Source of the DNA: Amaurobius ferox
Lineage: Eukaryota > Arthropoda > Arachnida > Araneae > Amaurobiidae
Direction: 5' to 3'
DNA: 64,000 nucleotides
Assembly: GCA_951213105.1 (NCBI GenBank)
Contig: OX578142.1
Span: 4,914,649-4,978,648 of the forward strand
Part shown: positions 26,069-34,072 of the stretch, piece by piece
Numbering within the stretch: the first letter of the stretch is position 1
Layout: each line of letters begins with the position of its first letter
Program-made: the position numbers and the translations under genes
The notes under the pieces: generated by a model
Told to the model about the DNA's origin: nothing
Database searches by the model: none
What the model saw: the letters and a program-made list of their open reading frames with translations, nothing else

Positions 26069-27118
26069 AAGCCCACGAGATCTTTTTATCAAGTTAATTT
26101 TGGAGTGAGACGTAGCTCTAGTTCTTCTCCTTTTAGCCCCCGAATAAAGTTGCCAGTCTCTCTCCAGATAGCCATTATTGCTTATGTTCATGCCCTGCTT
26201 TGCTGGGTCTTATTTCACCAAGCAGCTGCCAATATATCATCATTTCTAGCCGCTGACATCCTGAGCTCCAGAGAGTGATAACGAGCTTCTCCAAAAGCTC
26301 ATTTTGGCCAGGCCAACCCGTGTCTGCGGTGCCAACACTGCTATGTCAACTATGCTCCTGAATCACCCCGCTGCCGTCCTGACATCGACCAACCCTGCTG
26401 ATTCCTGACTGCCGCCGCTTGCCTCCTATCCAGTAATACATTGTGCCTCGTCATCCGTATTCTATTCATATCCATATTCTATTCATCTCCAGAAGACACT
26501 GTCAATACAGAATCGCCGCCAGAAACCATCTGGACATTTCTAGCACGTTCTCATCTCTTAAAGGGAGAAATCAAATTTGACATAAAATTAACAACTTTTC
26601 TTACAATACTACATTCTCACGCCTTAAAGGGAGACCAATATGACAGTAATTTATATCTTATTTATTTTGATGCCCCAGAGGCTATTTTGACACATTTATT
26701 TTTATCTACAATATGTTTTACTTTCATATTAATCAACATAGATTTCTTTTTGTTTTACTTTAGAGTTTATACTTTTTTACGACATAACAGAGTTCTCCAT
26801 TTTACTTGTTCCTCCTGAATGTATTGCCTGTAACTGTTTTTTTAAATTACATATCAAATTCTTATTAATAAACTTTTATTTTTGTTCCAAAATTATCTCC
26901 TTTTAATCTACATAGATTTTTTTTGTTTTTCTTTATATTTTATACTTTTTACGACCTAACAGAGTTCTCCATTTTACTTGTTCCTCCTGGACGTATTGCC
27001 TGTAATTGTTTTTTAAAATTACATATGAAATTCTTATTAATAAACTTTTATTTTTGTTCCAAAATTATCTCCTTTTATTTTGTTAAATTTATTTTTAATA
27101 ACTTAATTAATAATTTTC
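26069..27118. other. Unassigned sequence with a ~180-bp tandem duplication
   Basis: 26070-26430 is GC-richer than its surroundings and unrecognised. 26720-26900 is repeated at about 26905-27080: cagagttctccattttactt then a ctcctg(a/g)a(t/c)gtattgcctgtaa block, each ending aataaacttttatttttgtt, with an AATAAA signal in both. Plus-strand ORFs here (26441-26818, 26923-27354) are rich in Phe, Leu and Ile and arise from low-complexity AT sequence. I do not call them as genes. Confidence 0.5.
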
Positions 27119-27120
27119 AG

Positions 27121-27322
27121 CTTTTATTTCTCTCATGGAGAACCATTGAACCTTTAAGTAAGTTTTATTTCTATTCACAATATTCTGATGTCGAAAAAGG
27201 CACAGAACTTTCAGCCCAAAAGATATTGATGAAATTTTTGAACTCTGAATATTCTGTATTACCCAATTTTTTAAAACAGAACTTGACGTATCTTAATGTT
27301 GCATTGTATCCGAAATTTTTAG
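27121..27322 (+). other. Possible coding exon, family unknown
   Basis: An open stretch is bounded by an acceptor-like taattttcag (ending 27120) and a donor-like gtaagc (27323). In one frame it reads without stops and ends in a Leu/Asn/Tyr-rich segment (NLTYLNVALYPKFL). A diverged copy of its end is visible near 27475-27530 (aacttgactgctgc ... taaatttttag), so it may instead be a decayed repeat. No domain recognised. Confidence 0.22.
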
Positions 27323-27607
27323 GTAAGCATTTTATTTTGTTCAGTTCCTTGTGAGTATTAATGTACGCTACTCTTTTTAGTTTCGAAGAACCATTCTACT
27401 CTTTTAGTTTCAGTGGTTGCCACTTGTTTTCGGCAGAGTCATTCATTGTATGATCATTTTTGAAACATAACTTGACTGCTGCTATGGACGCACTATGTTG
27501 CATTATATCCTAAATTTTTAGACACGACTTGATAATATTGAATAAAACATAATATAATCTTGAATAATAAAATATTTTTTAAATATAAGCATATTATATA
27601 TATTTAC

Positions 27608-27833
27608 CATTTGTCAGAGACTTGCACTGAGTACTCAAAGTAACATTTGTCATTGGACCACATCCACTTCTATTTATGGTGCAAAGCTGAACTGTGTATT
27701 CTGTATTTGGTAGCACAATATCTTTGTATTCGTTTTTGTTTGATTTCATATGAATAATTTCAGTTTTGGTTGTTTGCTCTTCAACAACCTGACCATTCTC
27801 GTTCCGATATTCTGCTCTGGAATATAAAGTTAC
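27608..27833 (-). CDS. Host exon encoding a fibronectin type III domain segment
   Basis: On the minus strand a 226-nt open segment lies between a consensus acceptor (tttctgtag, exon starts at 27833) and a donor (gtaaatata, exon ends at 27608). Read from its first base it gives 75 codons without a stop. The sequence has FN3 hallmarks: VTLYSRAEYRNENG for the early strands, then LPNTEYTVQLCTINRSGCGP, the classic PxTxYxVxVxxxNxxGxG strand pattern, then VTLSTQC. FN3 modules occur in extracellular parts of receptors and adhesion proteins, but the gene cannot be named from one module. It has no ATG because it is an internal exon (phase 0 in, phase 1 out). The rest of the gene must lie outside this window or in introns I could not parse. 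Confidence 0.72.
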
Positions 27834-29088
27834 CTACAGAAATGTGGAAAATAAATTCCAATTAATAGCTGCAATGGAAGAAAACATATTTAAGAGTCAC
27901 TCTTTTAACTTGCTAAAATAAATATTTTTAAAGAAACATATATATTGACAATTATTTTTGACTGCTTTTATTAAGGAAAACGTAAAAAAGGAGAAGAGTT
28001 GGCAACCCACACACATGTTTTTTTCAGCTCACTTCTTCCGAGGAGGAAAATGTTAGTCAGTGGACAATGCCACTATCACATGGTGATTTCCAAAATATGT
28101 GACATTGTGAAATTTTGGAGAAGAAGGCGACCTGCAAAGGACGGTCCCTAGCCCTGTTACAAATATGTATAGGGTCCCCCCTCTGGCCACCTGCAAAGGA
28201 GAGGGTCAGTGGAGCTGCCTGGGTGGTCTTACACAAGATGAAGACAGAACGGGGGGAAAGCGGTCGTTGGGGGCGCAATTAAGCCCAGAGGTTCGCACAG
28301 GAGCGTGGGACTCCTGACCACCTGCAAGCGATAATTCAGGGGCTAGTGGGCAAGCCCTGCTGTCATGGACTGGCCACTGAAAGTGGAAGCCAAGTGTCCA
28401 CCAGTAATATTAAGGGGGACTTAAGTCCTGTCAGCAAATAATATTTGAGAGGGAGGAGACTTCAAATTACAAGTTTTTGGAGAGAGGTTTTTTTGAGAAA
28501 AGAAAGGAATCGTGAGTGCTTTTGTAGATTTGGTGTAGTGAGGTATTAGAAATTTTCACGGGAGCGAAATGCTCTCCGTTTCCCCGTCTGATCAACCGAT
28601 CGTCCGGCCGATGTATCCAAGAAGCCGAGGTAAGGCCTTTGACTGTACACAACATTCAATAATTTAATATCTCTCCTCTCCGCCCTTTTAAATACCACTA
28701 TGTGAGGAATAGTGTTATGGAAGTAACTTGTCTTTTGAAGTGTATGACTATTTCAATATTTGAGAATTGTGAATAAGATTATGGTACAATTAATGATTAA
28801 TGAATTTACGAGGTAATAGTGATTTTTCGAGATATTAATATTTTAAGGGAGTTACTTTTATGATCATGTGTTTTGAGCAAAACATTTTCATGTTTCCTTT
28901 TTATTTTAAATGTTAATTTTGTAAATAAACTTATTATTTTTGTTATGTTATATCTAATCTGTGTCCTCATTTCAAATCTTATTAATTACTTCTTAATTTT
29001 CAGTTTTAAACCACTTGCGATCAATTGTAGGCCGTTAACTTAATGTTCCATGAACATTTCAAGTATTTTTTTAGCTTTCAGATCGAAC
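27834..29088 (+). other. Region upstream of gypsy gag; possible 5' LTR, limits unresolved
   Basis: 28000-28660 is GC-richer, with short repeated phrases (cacctgcaaagg, twice) and nothing I recognise as coding. 28660-29088 is AT-rich with an aataaac signal at about 28923. An LTR of the gypsy-like element should end around 29111. Its start is unclear because the sequence does not match the presumed 3' LTR region at 54630-56156 apart from the terminal ~23 bp. Confidence 0.35.
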
Positions 29089-29135
29089 GTGAGGTGGTTT
29101 ACCTCGCAACATTAATGGTTCCGATGACCAGGATG
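29089..29135 (+). promoter_or_regulatory. Presumed 5' LTR end and primer-binding site of the gypsy-like element
   Basis: 29089-29111 contains gaggtggtttacctcgcaac ending in CA, identical to 56134-56156. A few bases later TGGTTCCGATGACCAGG could pair with the CCA 3' end of a tRNA. This is the expected layout of LTR end, short gap and primer-binding site upstream of gag. Confidence 0.5.
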
Positions 29136-29584
29136 CGAAATAAAAAATAATTGATAAAATTACGAAAATTTCTTTTTCTTTTTGTGAATAAATTAAAATT
29201 AATGTATGCTAGGAAAATTTTAAATGAACTTTGTTTGTTTTTTCGGAAATGAGGATTTTAAAGGAAGTAAAATCATGTTTTTCAATTCTTTTCTTCAAAT
29301 TGTTATGCCATGGTAAGGGGATATACGTATTATTTTAGGGAAGCACGGGAACAAAATACGAGAATTTGAGGAAATTAGAAATATTTGGTATGTATATTAG
29401 GAGTGTATTTTATATTGTGAAAGTAGAATTTTATGTACCAGAATTTTAATGTTAGGAGTGTATATATGTTGCATGACAATTATTGTTTATTATGTGATAG
29501 GGTTTTGGTAGGAAGGGAGGATTGCACTTAGGATATAGAATTTTGGTTAGGAAATCTCAGAATTTTTTTTTCCACGTTTCAGTC
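29136..29584 (+). other. Gypsy-like element 5' leader
   Basis: AT-rich sequence between the presumed primer-binding site and the gag ATG; no ORF and no clear motif. Confidence 0.4.
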
Positions 29585-29869
29585 ATGGCAGAAGAACGGG
29601 ACGATGCCCCAGTAGCTCACGTCAGCAAAATTCCGGGTATTACACATTTGTTAGGGGAATTAAATGGGGAAGACATGGAAGAAACAAAATTGTTTTTTGA
29701 AGACTTTAATGCGTTGTCAGAACTGGGTAACTGGAATGATGCAGAGAAATTAGTTATAATCAAATCGCGATTACGGGAAAATGCCAGAAAATTTTACATG
29801 AGTTCTCGAGAATTGAGGAGTGAAACCTCATTTGAAGTCTTCAAACAAAAATTCTTAGACTTTTTCACA

Positions 29870-29875
29870 GACAAA
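29870..29875 (+). repeat. Polinton target-site duplication, left copy
   Basis: GACAAA, repeated exactly at 47696-47701. Six base pairs is the usual Polinton duplication length. Confidence 0.93.
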
Positions 29876-30995
29876 AGTAGTGTGTGAATGAGAGAGCTGG
29901 ACCACAGCCATAAACCCCCCATTAAAACCACACCCACTTTTAGAATGTAATGGCTCTATTTTATCCACACAAATGTGATTACACAATGGTGTGGAACCTC
30001 CCATTAAAACCACACCCACTTTTAGAATGTAATGGCTCTATATCACCCATAAAAAAACCCACCCACTTTTAAAAACAATGGTGTGAAACCTCCCATTAAA
30101 ACCACACCCACTTTTAGAATGTAATGGCTCTATATCACCCATAAAAAAACCCACCCACTTTTAAAAACAATGGTGTGAAACCCCCCATTAAAACCACACC
30201 CACTTTTAGAAAGTAATGGACCTATTTTATCCACACAAATGTGATTACACAATGGTGTGGAACCTCCCATTAAAACCACACCCACTTTTAGAATGTAATG
30301 GCTCTATATCACCCATAAAAAAACCCACCCACTTTTAAAAACAATGGTGTGAAACCTCCCATTAAAACCACACCCACTTTTAGAACGTAATGGTACTATT
30401 TCACACCATTAAAATATCCACCCACTTTTAAAAACAATGGCTCGTAAAACCCCCATAAAAACCGGACCCACTTTTAGAACGTAATGGCCCAATATCACCC
30501 ACACAAATTCGACTATACAATGGCTCTCAGACCTCCATTGAATCCCACCCACTTTTAGAAATGTAATGGCTGTATTTTACCATTAAAATTACCACCCACT
30601 CTTAAAAATAATGGCTCACAAAACCCCATAAAAACCGAACCCACTTTAGAAAAGTAATGACTCTATTTCAGCCATACAAATCCGATTAAACAATGGGGTA
30701 AACCTCCTCATAAAAACGGGACCCACTTTTAGAAAGTGATGGCTCTATTTCGACCAAACGAATTAAACAAAGCTATGGTATCAAAATCATCCATTAGCAA
30801 GGTTCTAGCGCAAGCACCCCCCGAGAAAAGTGATGGCTCTATTTCGACCACACCAATTTTCCGGAGCGAGCAAGCGAAAAGTCGTTGGAGGTACCCCCTT
30901 CGGCGCCGCGGACGGCCACCCCCTAAGCATGCCGCGACCCTAAGGATTCTAAAAGCATTGCACCGACATGGGTTCGTTGCTTTGCAACCATCATC
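29876..30995 (+). repeat. Polinton left terminal inverted repeat
   Basis: 1,120 bp, the inverted counterpart of 46576-47695. The outer ~850 bp is a minisatellite of roughly 50-60-bp units built around CCCACTTTTAGAA and GTAATGGCTCTAT. The inner ~270 bp is GC-rich and non-repetitive. The short ORFs inside are read from repeat sequence and are not called. Confidence 0.95.
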
Positions 30996-31134
30996 TGCCA
31001 AAAGTATGCATACATTCCGAACAAGCGCTGAGCCCTACGCATGCCCCTTTTAGAATCTGCGTTAAAAAATGATACCCCAACAACATTTTAAGCACTTAAA
31101 GAAAAGAATTCTAATGTAAATTAGAACAAAAACC

Positions 31135-31446
31135 ATGGAACTGTTGGACAAACTAAACGCAATTAGTACATTGGAAGGAAGTTTCAAGAAGATGCATGAG
31201 CTCAATATCGACGAAAAATACCCTGTCATGGAAATTAAACAGGTCAAAACCAAATATGGTGACAAACTAGTAGTGGAGTTAGAAGACGGCACAAAAATGT
31301 ATCTACCGAAACGATGCGATAAAAACGCGTCCGACTATATGGAGCTTAATGAGATCGTAAAGAGAAAACCTCTATACTTTGTTTATTTGGGAGCTAAAGA
31401 TGTCGGGAAAGCACAACCAGGGCAAATGTTTAAATTTGAACAATAA
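31135..31446 (+). CDS. Small conserved Polinton protein, possibly an OB-fold ssDNA-binding protein
   Basis: 103 residues from ATG 31135, the first gene inside the left TIR. The core reads YPVMEIKQVKTKYGDKLVVE then LEDGTKMYLPKR, ending in KPLYFVYLGAKD. Alternating beta strands around a TKYGDKLVVEL turn, followed by an FLP-like motif, resemble small proteins seen repeatedly beside replicating elements in arthropod genomes. An OB fold and a role in coating single-stranded replication intermediates are inferences from that strand pattern, not from a recognised signature. It lacks the start-adjacent TATAAATAA motif of the virion genes, consistent with an early role. The tail overlaps the Bro-N-like frame that starts at 31400. 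Confidence 0.6.
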   Translation: MELLDKLNAISTLEGSFKKMHELNIDEKYPVMEIKQVKTKYGDKLVVELEDGTKMYLPKRCDKNASDYMELNEIVKRKPLYFVYLGAKDVGKAQPGQMFKFEQ

Positions 31447-31756
31447 ATTTTCTTTTAATGGTATCACCACCATTGATCTGGAAGAGAAAGACTCCTTGCA
31501 AGGAGTACAAAAGTTGGTCGCAGCAGCTGCGACCAACCTCAAGATTGGGGAAAAGTTGGAAGAGAAAGACTCCTTGCAAGAAGTACAAAAGGTGGTCGCA
31601 GCAGCTGCGACCACCTTTTGTATTGGGAAAAAGTATGATAACTTATCCTATAACGATAGTAAGGCTGTGTATATCTCAGAGGGAGGCCTTTACAGTCTTA
31701 TAATGTCCAGTGAAGCCCCCTTTGCGAAATACAGACGTTATGAAAGCAGGAAGTAG
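31400..31756 (+). pseudogene. Bro-N-like fragment with an internal duplicated hairpin segment
   Basis: About 118 codons from ATG 31400 (an alternative TTG lies at 31379). The C-terminal part, KAVYISEGGLYSLIMSSEAP followed by FAKYRRY, matches the second half of the Bro-N domain found in baculovirus repeated ORF proteins and many large DNA viruses. The first half is replaced by two copies of a ~26-residue unit (LEEKDSLQ.VQK.VAAAAT) encoded by a DNA repeat with strong palindromes. Downstream, out of frame, a coiled-coil phrase typical of BRO C-termini (VENKVETLQAENN) is visible before a stop near 31811. I read this as a rearranged, probably non-functional bro gene. The Bro-N domain normally binds DNA. 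Confidence 0.5.
31488..31628 (+). repeat. Duplicated ~78-bp unit, each containing a hairpin
   Basis: Two tandem copies sharing GGAAGAGAAAGACTCCTTGC. The first has a 10-bp stem (ttggtcgcag/ctgcgaccaa) with a 3-nt CAG loop. The second, at 31584-31622, has an 18-bp perfect stem with the same loop. The unit keeps the Bro-like frame open. Confidence 0.85.
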
Positions 31757-31839
31757 AAAACAAGGTCGAAACTCTCCAAGCGGAAAATAATACTGCTTCG
31801 TATTTTATCTGAGTTAAAGAAAAAAAAAGATATAGATAA

Positions 31840-32058
31840 ATGAATGAAATTAAGACTGAGATATATTGCTATAGAATTCTTTATCAGTATGTTCAATTAG
31901 ATGTTTATAGCGATGACATTTCAGAAGTGAAAAAATCTTTAAAAAAGTTGCATGATCAGTTTGAAAAAATTGTCAAACTTATAAAAGAATATAATGATCG
32001 AAGACAAAACATCGAAGGAAATGTTGGAACTAATAAGAATGTTAGGTCTGGACAATAA
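31840..32058 (+). CDS. Small coiled-coil-like protein, unknown
   Basis: 72 residues from ATG 31840, with a start-adjacent tatagataa. Charged heptad-like sequence (EVKKSLKKLHDQFEKIVKLI) predicts a helix. The end overlaps the start of the VLTF3-like gene at 31994 in another frame. It may be the displaced C-terminal part of the bro-like gene or an independent small protein; I cannot decide. Confidence 0.35.
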   Translation: MNEIKTEIYCYRILYQYVQLDVYSDDISEVKKSLKKLHDQFEKIVKLIKEYNDRRQNIEGNVGTNKNVRSGQ

Positions 32059-32563
32059 AGTTACCTCAGACGGAGACTTGAAAACTCATGAATGTGAACA
32101 CAAATATGTAATTCAAAATGATGATGGCTGGTACATTTGCCAAGCATGTCACGAAGAGCTGAGGTATAATCCAAATAAACCCCCTATCAATTATCTCGAT
32201 ATGTATTTAAACATGCAGAAACAACAGAGGCGAAAACATCGAATGAAAAATCTGGCTAAATGGTTAGGTTCGCATAACCTACCCTTTGAAGAAGAAGAGC
32301 TTTTGAACGACTTTTCTTCTTTTATCCATAAATATGAGGAGATGTACCCAGAGCGAAAAAACATAATCAGCAAAGACTATATCTTATACCATATGTTATG
32401 GAAGAGAGGTTACGACATCTATATTTCACGCCTTCAAGTTAAGTTACCTAAACTCAAGAAGACGCTTATTCAGAATGAAGAAATCTGCCGCACCATTTTT
32501 GGTGCGTTGAATTGGAGTTTTTTACCGGCTGGTACGTTTGAACAACATGTCACGAAGAGCTGA
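31994..32563 (+). CDS. VLTF3-like late transcription factor (proposed)
   Basis: 189 residues from ATG 31994. An N-terminal zinc-binding segment (CEHKYVIQNDDGWYICQAC) precedes a basic helical middle (KHRMKNLAKWLG) and a C-terminal block (SKDYILYHMLWKRGYDIYIS ... ICRTIFGALNWSFLPAG). The order zinc ribbon, R/K-rich W helix, then a C-terminal segment ending in LNW.F.P is the pattern of poxvirus-type VLTF3 proteins, which act in late transcription in large DNA viruses and relatives. I recognise the pattern rather than strict identity, so the family call is tentative. The gene ends 55 bp before the convergent integrase end, with a 14-bp hairpin between them. Confidence 0.5.
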   Translation: MIEDKTSKEMLELIRMLGLDNKVTSDGDLKTHECEHKYVIQNDDGWYICQACHEELRYNPNKPPINYLDMYLNMQKQQRRKHRMKNLAKWLGSHNLPFEEEELLNDFSSFIHKYEEMYPERKNIISKDYILYHMLWKRGYDIYISRLQVKLPKLKKTLIQNEEICRTIFGALNWSFLPAGTFEQHVTKS

Positions 32564-32586
32564 GGTATGACCCCGATAAGTGATTA

Positions 32587-32621
32587 TAATTTTTAATAGC
32601 TTATTCGGCTATTAAAAATTA
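32587..32621. terminator. Hairpin between convergent VLTF3-like and integrase genes
   Basis: 14-bp stem (32587-32600 with 32608-32621, arms aatttttaatagc and gctattaaaaatt) and a 7-nt loop. The integrase stop codon lies within its right arm. The position suggests a transcript-end signal. Confidence 0.55.
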
Positions 32622-32738
32622 ATTAACTAAATCTTTTTTATCAATCCAGCTAGTCTCAGGATAACCTAACCATTTAACTAGATATTTGTCCCCTTTCTTT
32701 TTGATGATTTTTTCAATCTTATACACATTGTCTTTCTT

Positions 32739-33125
32739 GGCCAACGGCCGTACCGTGCTGAAAACACCGGTTCTCGTTAGATCACCGAAGTCAAGCAGCA
32801 TCGGGCGCGGTTAGTACTTGGTGGGTGACCACCTCGGAACACCGCGTGCTGTTGGCCATCTCGGGTGCGGTATCCCCGTGGTTTGCGCGCTAGATTTGCA
32901 CGCTACCACAAATGCCGCCGTGTTCATGCGGAGTACGATCACGTTAAACATGTGGGTCCGTAAGTCCTTCCGAGAGGTTGGTGGTAGGGGAAGGAGGGTA
33001 CGGTCCCTGTGGATGCCTCCCCCACTGGGTTCCGGTCTAAATTGGGTGGCACTTCCCGGCCGTCCATACAGTTACCTTACACCTTTCTGGTAGGTCGGAC
33101 GGTCTGGGTCTCAACAACAACAACA
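32739..33125 (+). mobile_element. 5S rRNA-headed SINE inserted in the integrase gene
   Basis: The first ~118 bp (32740-32858) follow 5S rRNA from end to end: GCCAACGGCCGTACC at the start, TTCTCGTTAGATCACCGAAG, CGGTTAGTACTTGG and an ending GCTGTTGGCC. The internal Pol III control region is therefore included. A SINE body follows (tacgatcacgttaaacatgt, ggtccgtaagtccttccgag, cctcccccactgggttccgg) and a (CAA)n tail. A perfect 14-bp duplication ACATTGTCTTTCTT flanks it (32725-32738 and 33126-33139). The body is the one carried with tRNA heads at 25777 and 56269. Confidence 0.93.
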
Positions 33126-34045
33126 ACATTGTCTTTCTTATCATATTTTACTAATTCATATTCATAAAAAGTGCCTTTAACCTCATCATTATTTAAATCC
33201 TGAACTCTATAAGTGATTGGGTCGGTTTCTAATACTTCAGAAATGACAAATATTTCATCTGTAAAAGTTGCTTGATACCCCCTTCTGAAAGTAGACTTAT
33301 ATATAGATATTCTTACTTTATCGCCTACCTGGTATTTATGTTTACGTATGACCTTTTCTTTAAACAAATTGCGGTAGACTTCACTACTGTTTTCTTCTAG
33401 ACTGGCCACAACAGGAGTCATTTTTATACTTCTGTGGTATGAGTTGTTGTAATTCTTCACTAATAAATCCAAGACATCTATGTATCTTTCAGTGTTATTT
33501 GCACACAAGTAGAGCTTTATTTTATTACCAAGAGTGAGATTAAATCTTTCAACCATAGCAGCTTTTATTTCAACATTTTCAGTAGTGAACCATTGGATAT
33601 TATTTTCTTTGAATAATTTTTGAGTTGTTTTTCCGACGAACTCTAAACCCTTATCTGTTTGAACCCTTTCAGGTATTCTTTCTTTGAAGATCTTTTTAAA
33701 TGCTTGAGTTACTTCTTCTGCTGATTTATCCTTTAGAGGAACAGCCCATGCATATTTACTGAAACAGTCAACAGCTGTTAATAAGTACTTGATACCATCA
33801 TTAAACTTACTTCTCGCAAATTTATAGACAAACAGTAAATCAGCTTGCCATTGGTCGTCGATATGTGACACGTAAATTCTCCTTCTTTTGAACTTACGGA
33901 TAAGTGGTTTATGCTTTGTGTATACATCCTGTCGGTGTAAAAAATCCGAGACTTCTTTTCGACTTAAACCAGTTTTTCTGCTCAGTACATTTATGCCACA
34001 AAATCCTGTTTCGGGATCGTAATAAACCTTTTCGGGGCAACCCTT

Positions 34046-34072
34046 CTCAGTTACCCCTTCAGCGGTAAAAAA
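34046..34072 (-). promoter_or_regulatory. Predicted -1 ribosomal frameshift signal (PLA2 ORF to integrase)
   Basis: On the minus strand the heptamer T TTT TTA (34072-34066) is in the correct register in the PLA2 frame (..CGT TTT TTA). An 8-nt spacer follows, then an 8-bp stem (GGGGTAAC pairing with GTTGCCCC, one U-G wobble) with an 8-nt loop; the stem extends beyond this entry to about 34034. The zero-frame stop TAA lies inside the stem. A -1 shift enters the integrase frame exactly. Confidence 0.6.

Noticed and set aside
26441..27354. Two plus-strand ORFs of 125 and 143 codons
   Set aside because: Phe/Leu/Ile-rich translations of AT-rich duplicated sequence; only the part from 27121 with splice-like borders was kept, at low confidence.
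28370..28385. GCCAC before TGAAAGTGG as a gypsy target duplication paired with GCCAC after 56156
   Set aside because: A 5-bp match is weak and no corresponding TGAAAGTGG start exists at the presumed 3' LTR.
28587..28600. TGATCAACCG shared with 54630, considered as matching LTR starts
   Set aside because: Only about 10 bp match and the following sequence diverges at once, so the match is likely chance.
29900..30720. Regularly spaced repeats that look superficially like a CRISPR array
   Set aside because: The spacers are also repeated and the units form a diverged minisatellite inside an animal transposon TIR; no cas genes.
30729..31053. ORFs of 90-105 codons on both strands at the inner end of the left TIR, repeated at 46527-46842
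   Set aside because: They are the same TIR sequence read twice, open on both strands, GC-rich and without domains; the two TIR copies run into unrelated sequence at the boundary, giving different C-termini.
32740..32858. Functional 5S rRNA gene
   Set aside because: It continues into a SINE body with a CAA tail and target duplications, so it is a SINE head rather than a gene.
33077..33125. Integrase C-terminus ending in a run of Val followed by ETQTVRPTRKV
   Set aside because: This is translation of the SINE CAA tail; the true C-terminal chromodomain lies beyond the SINE at 32619-32738.
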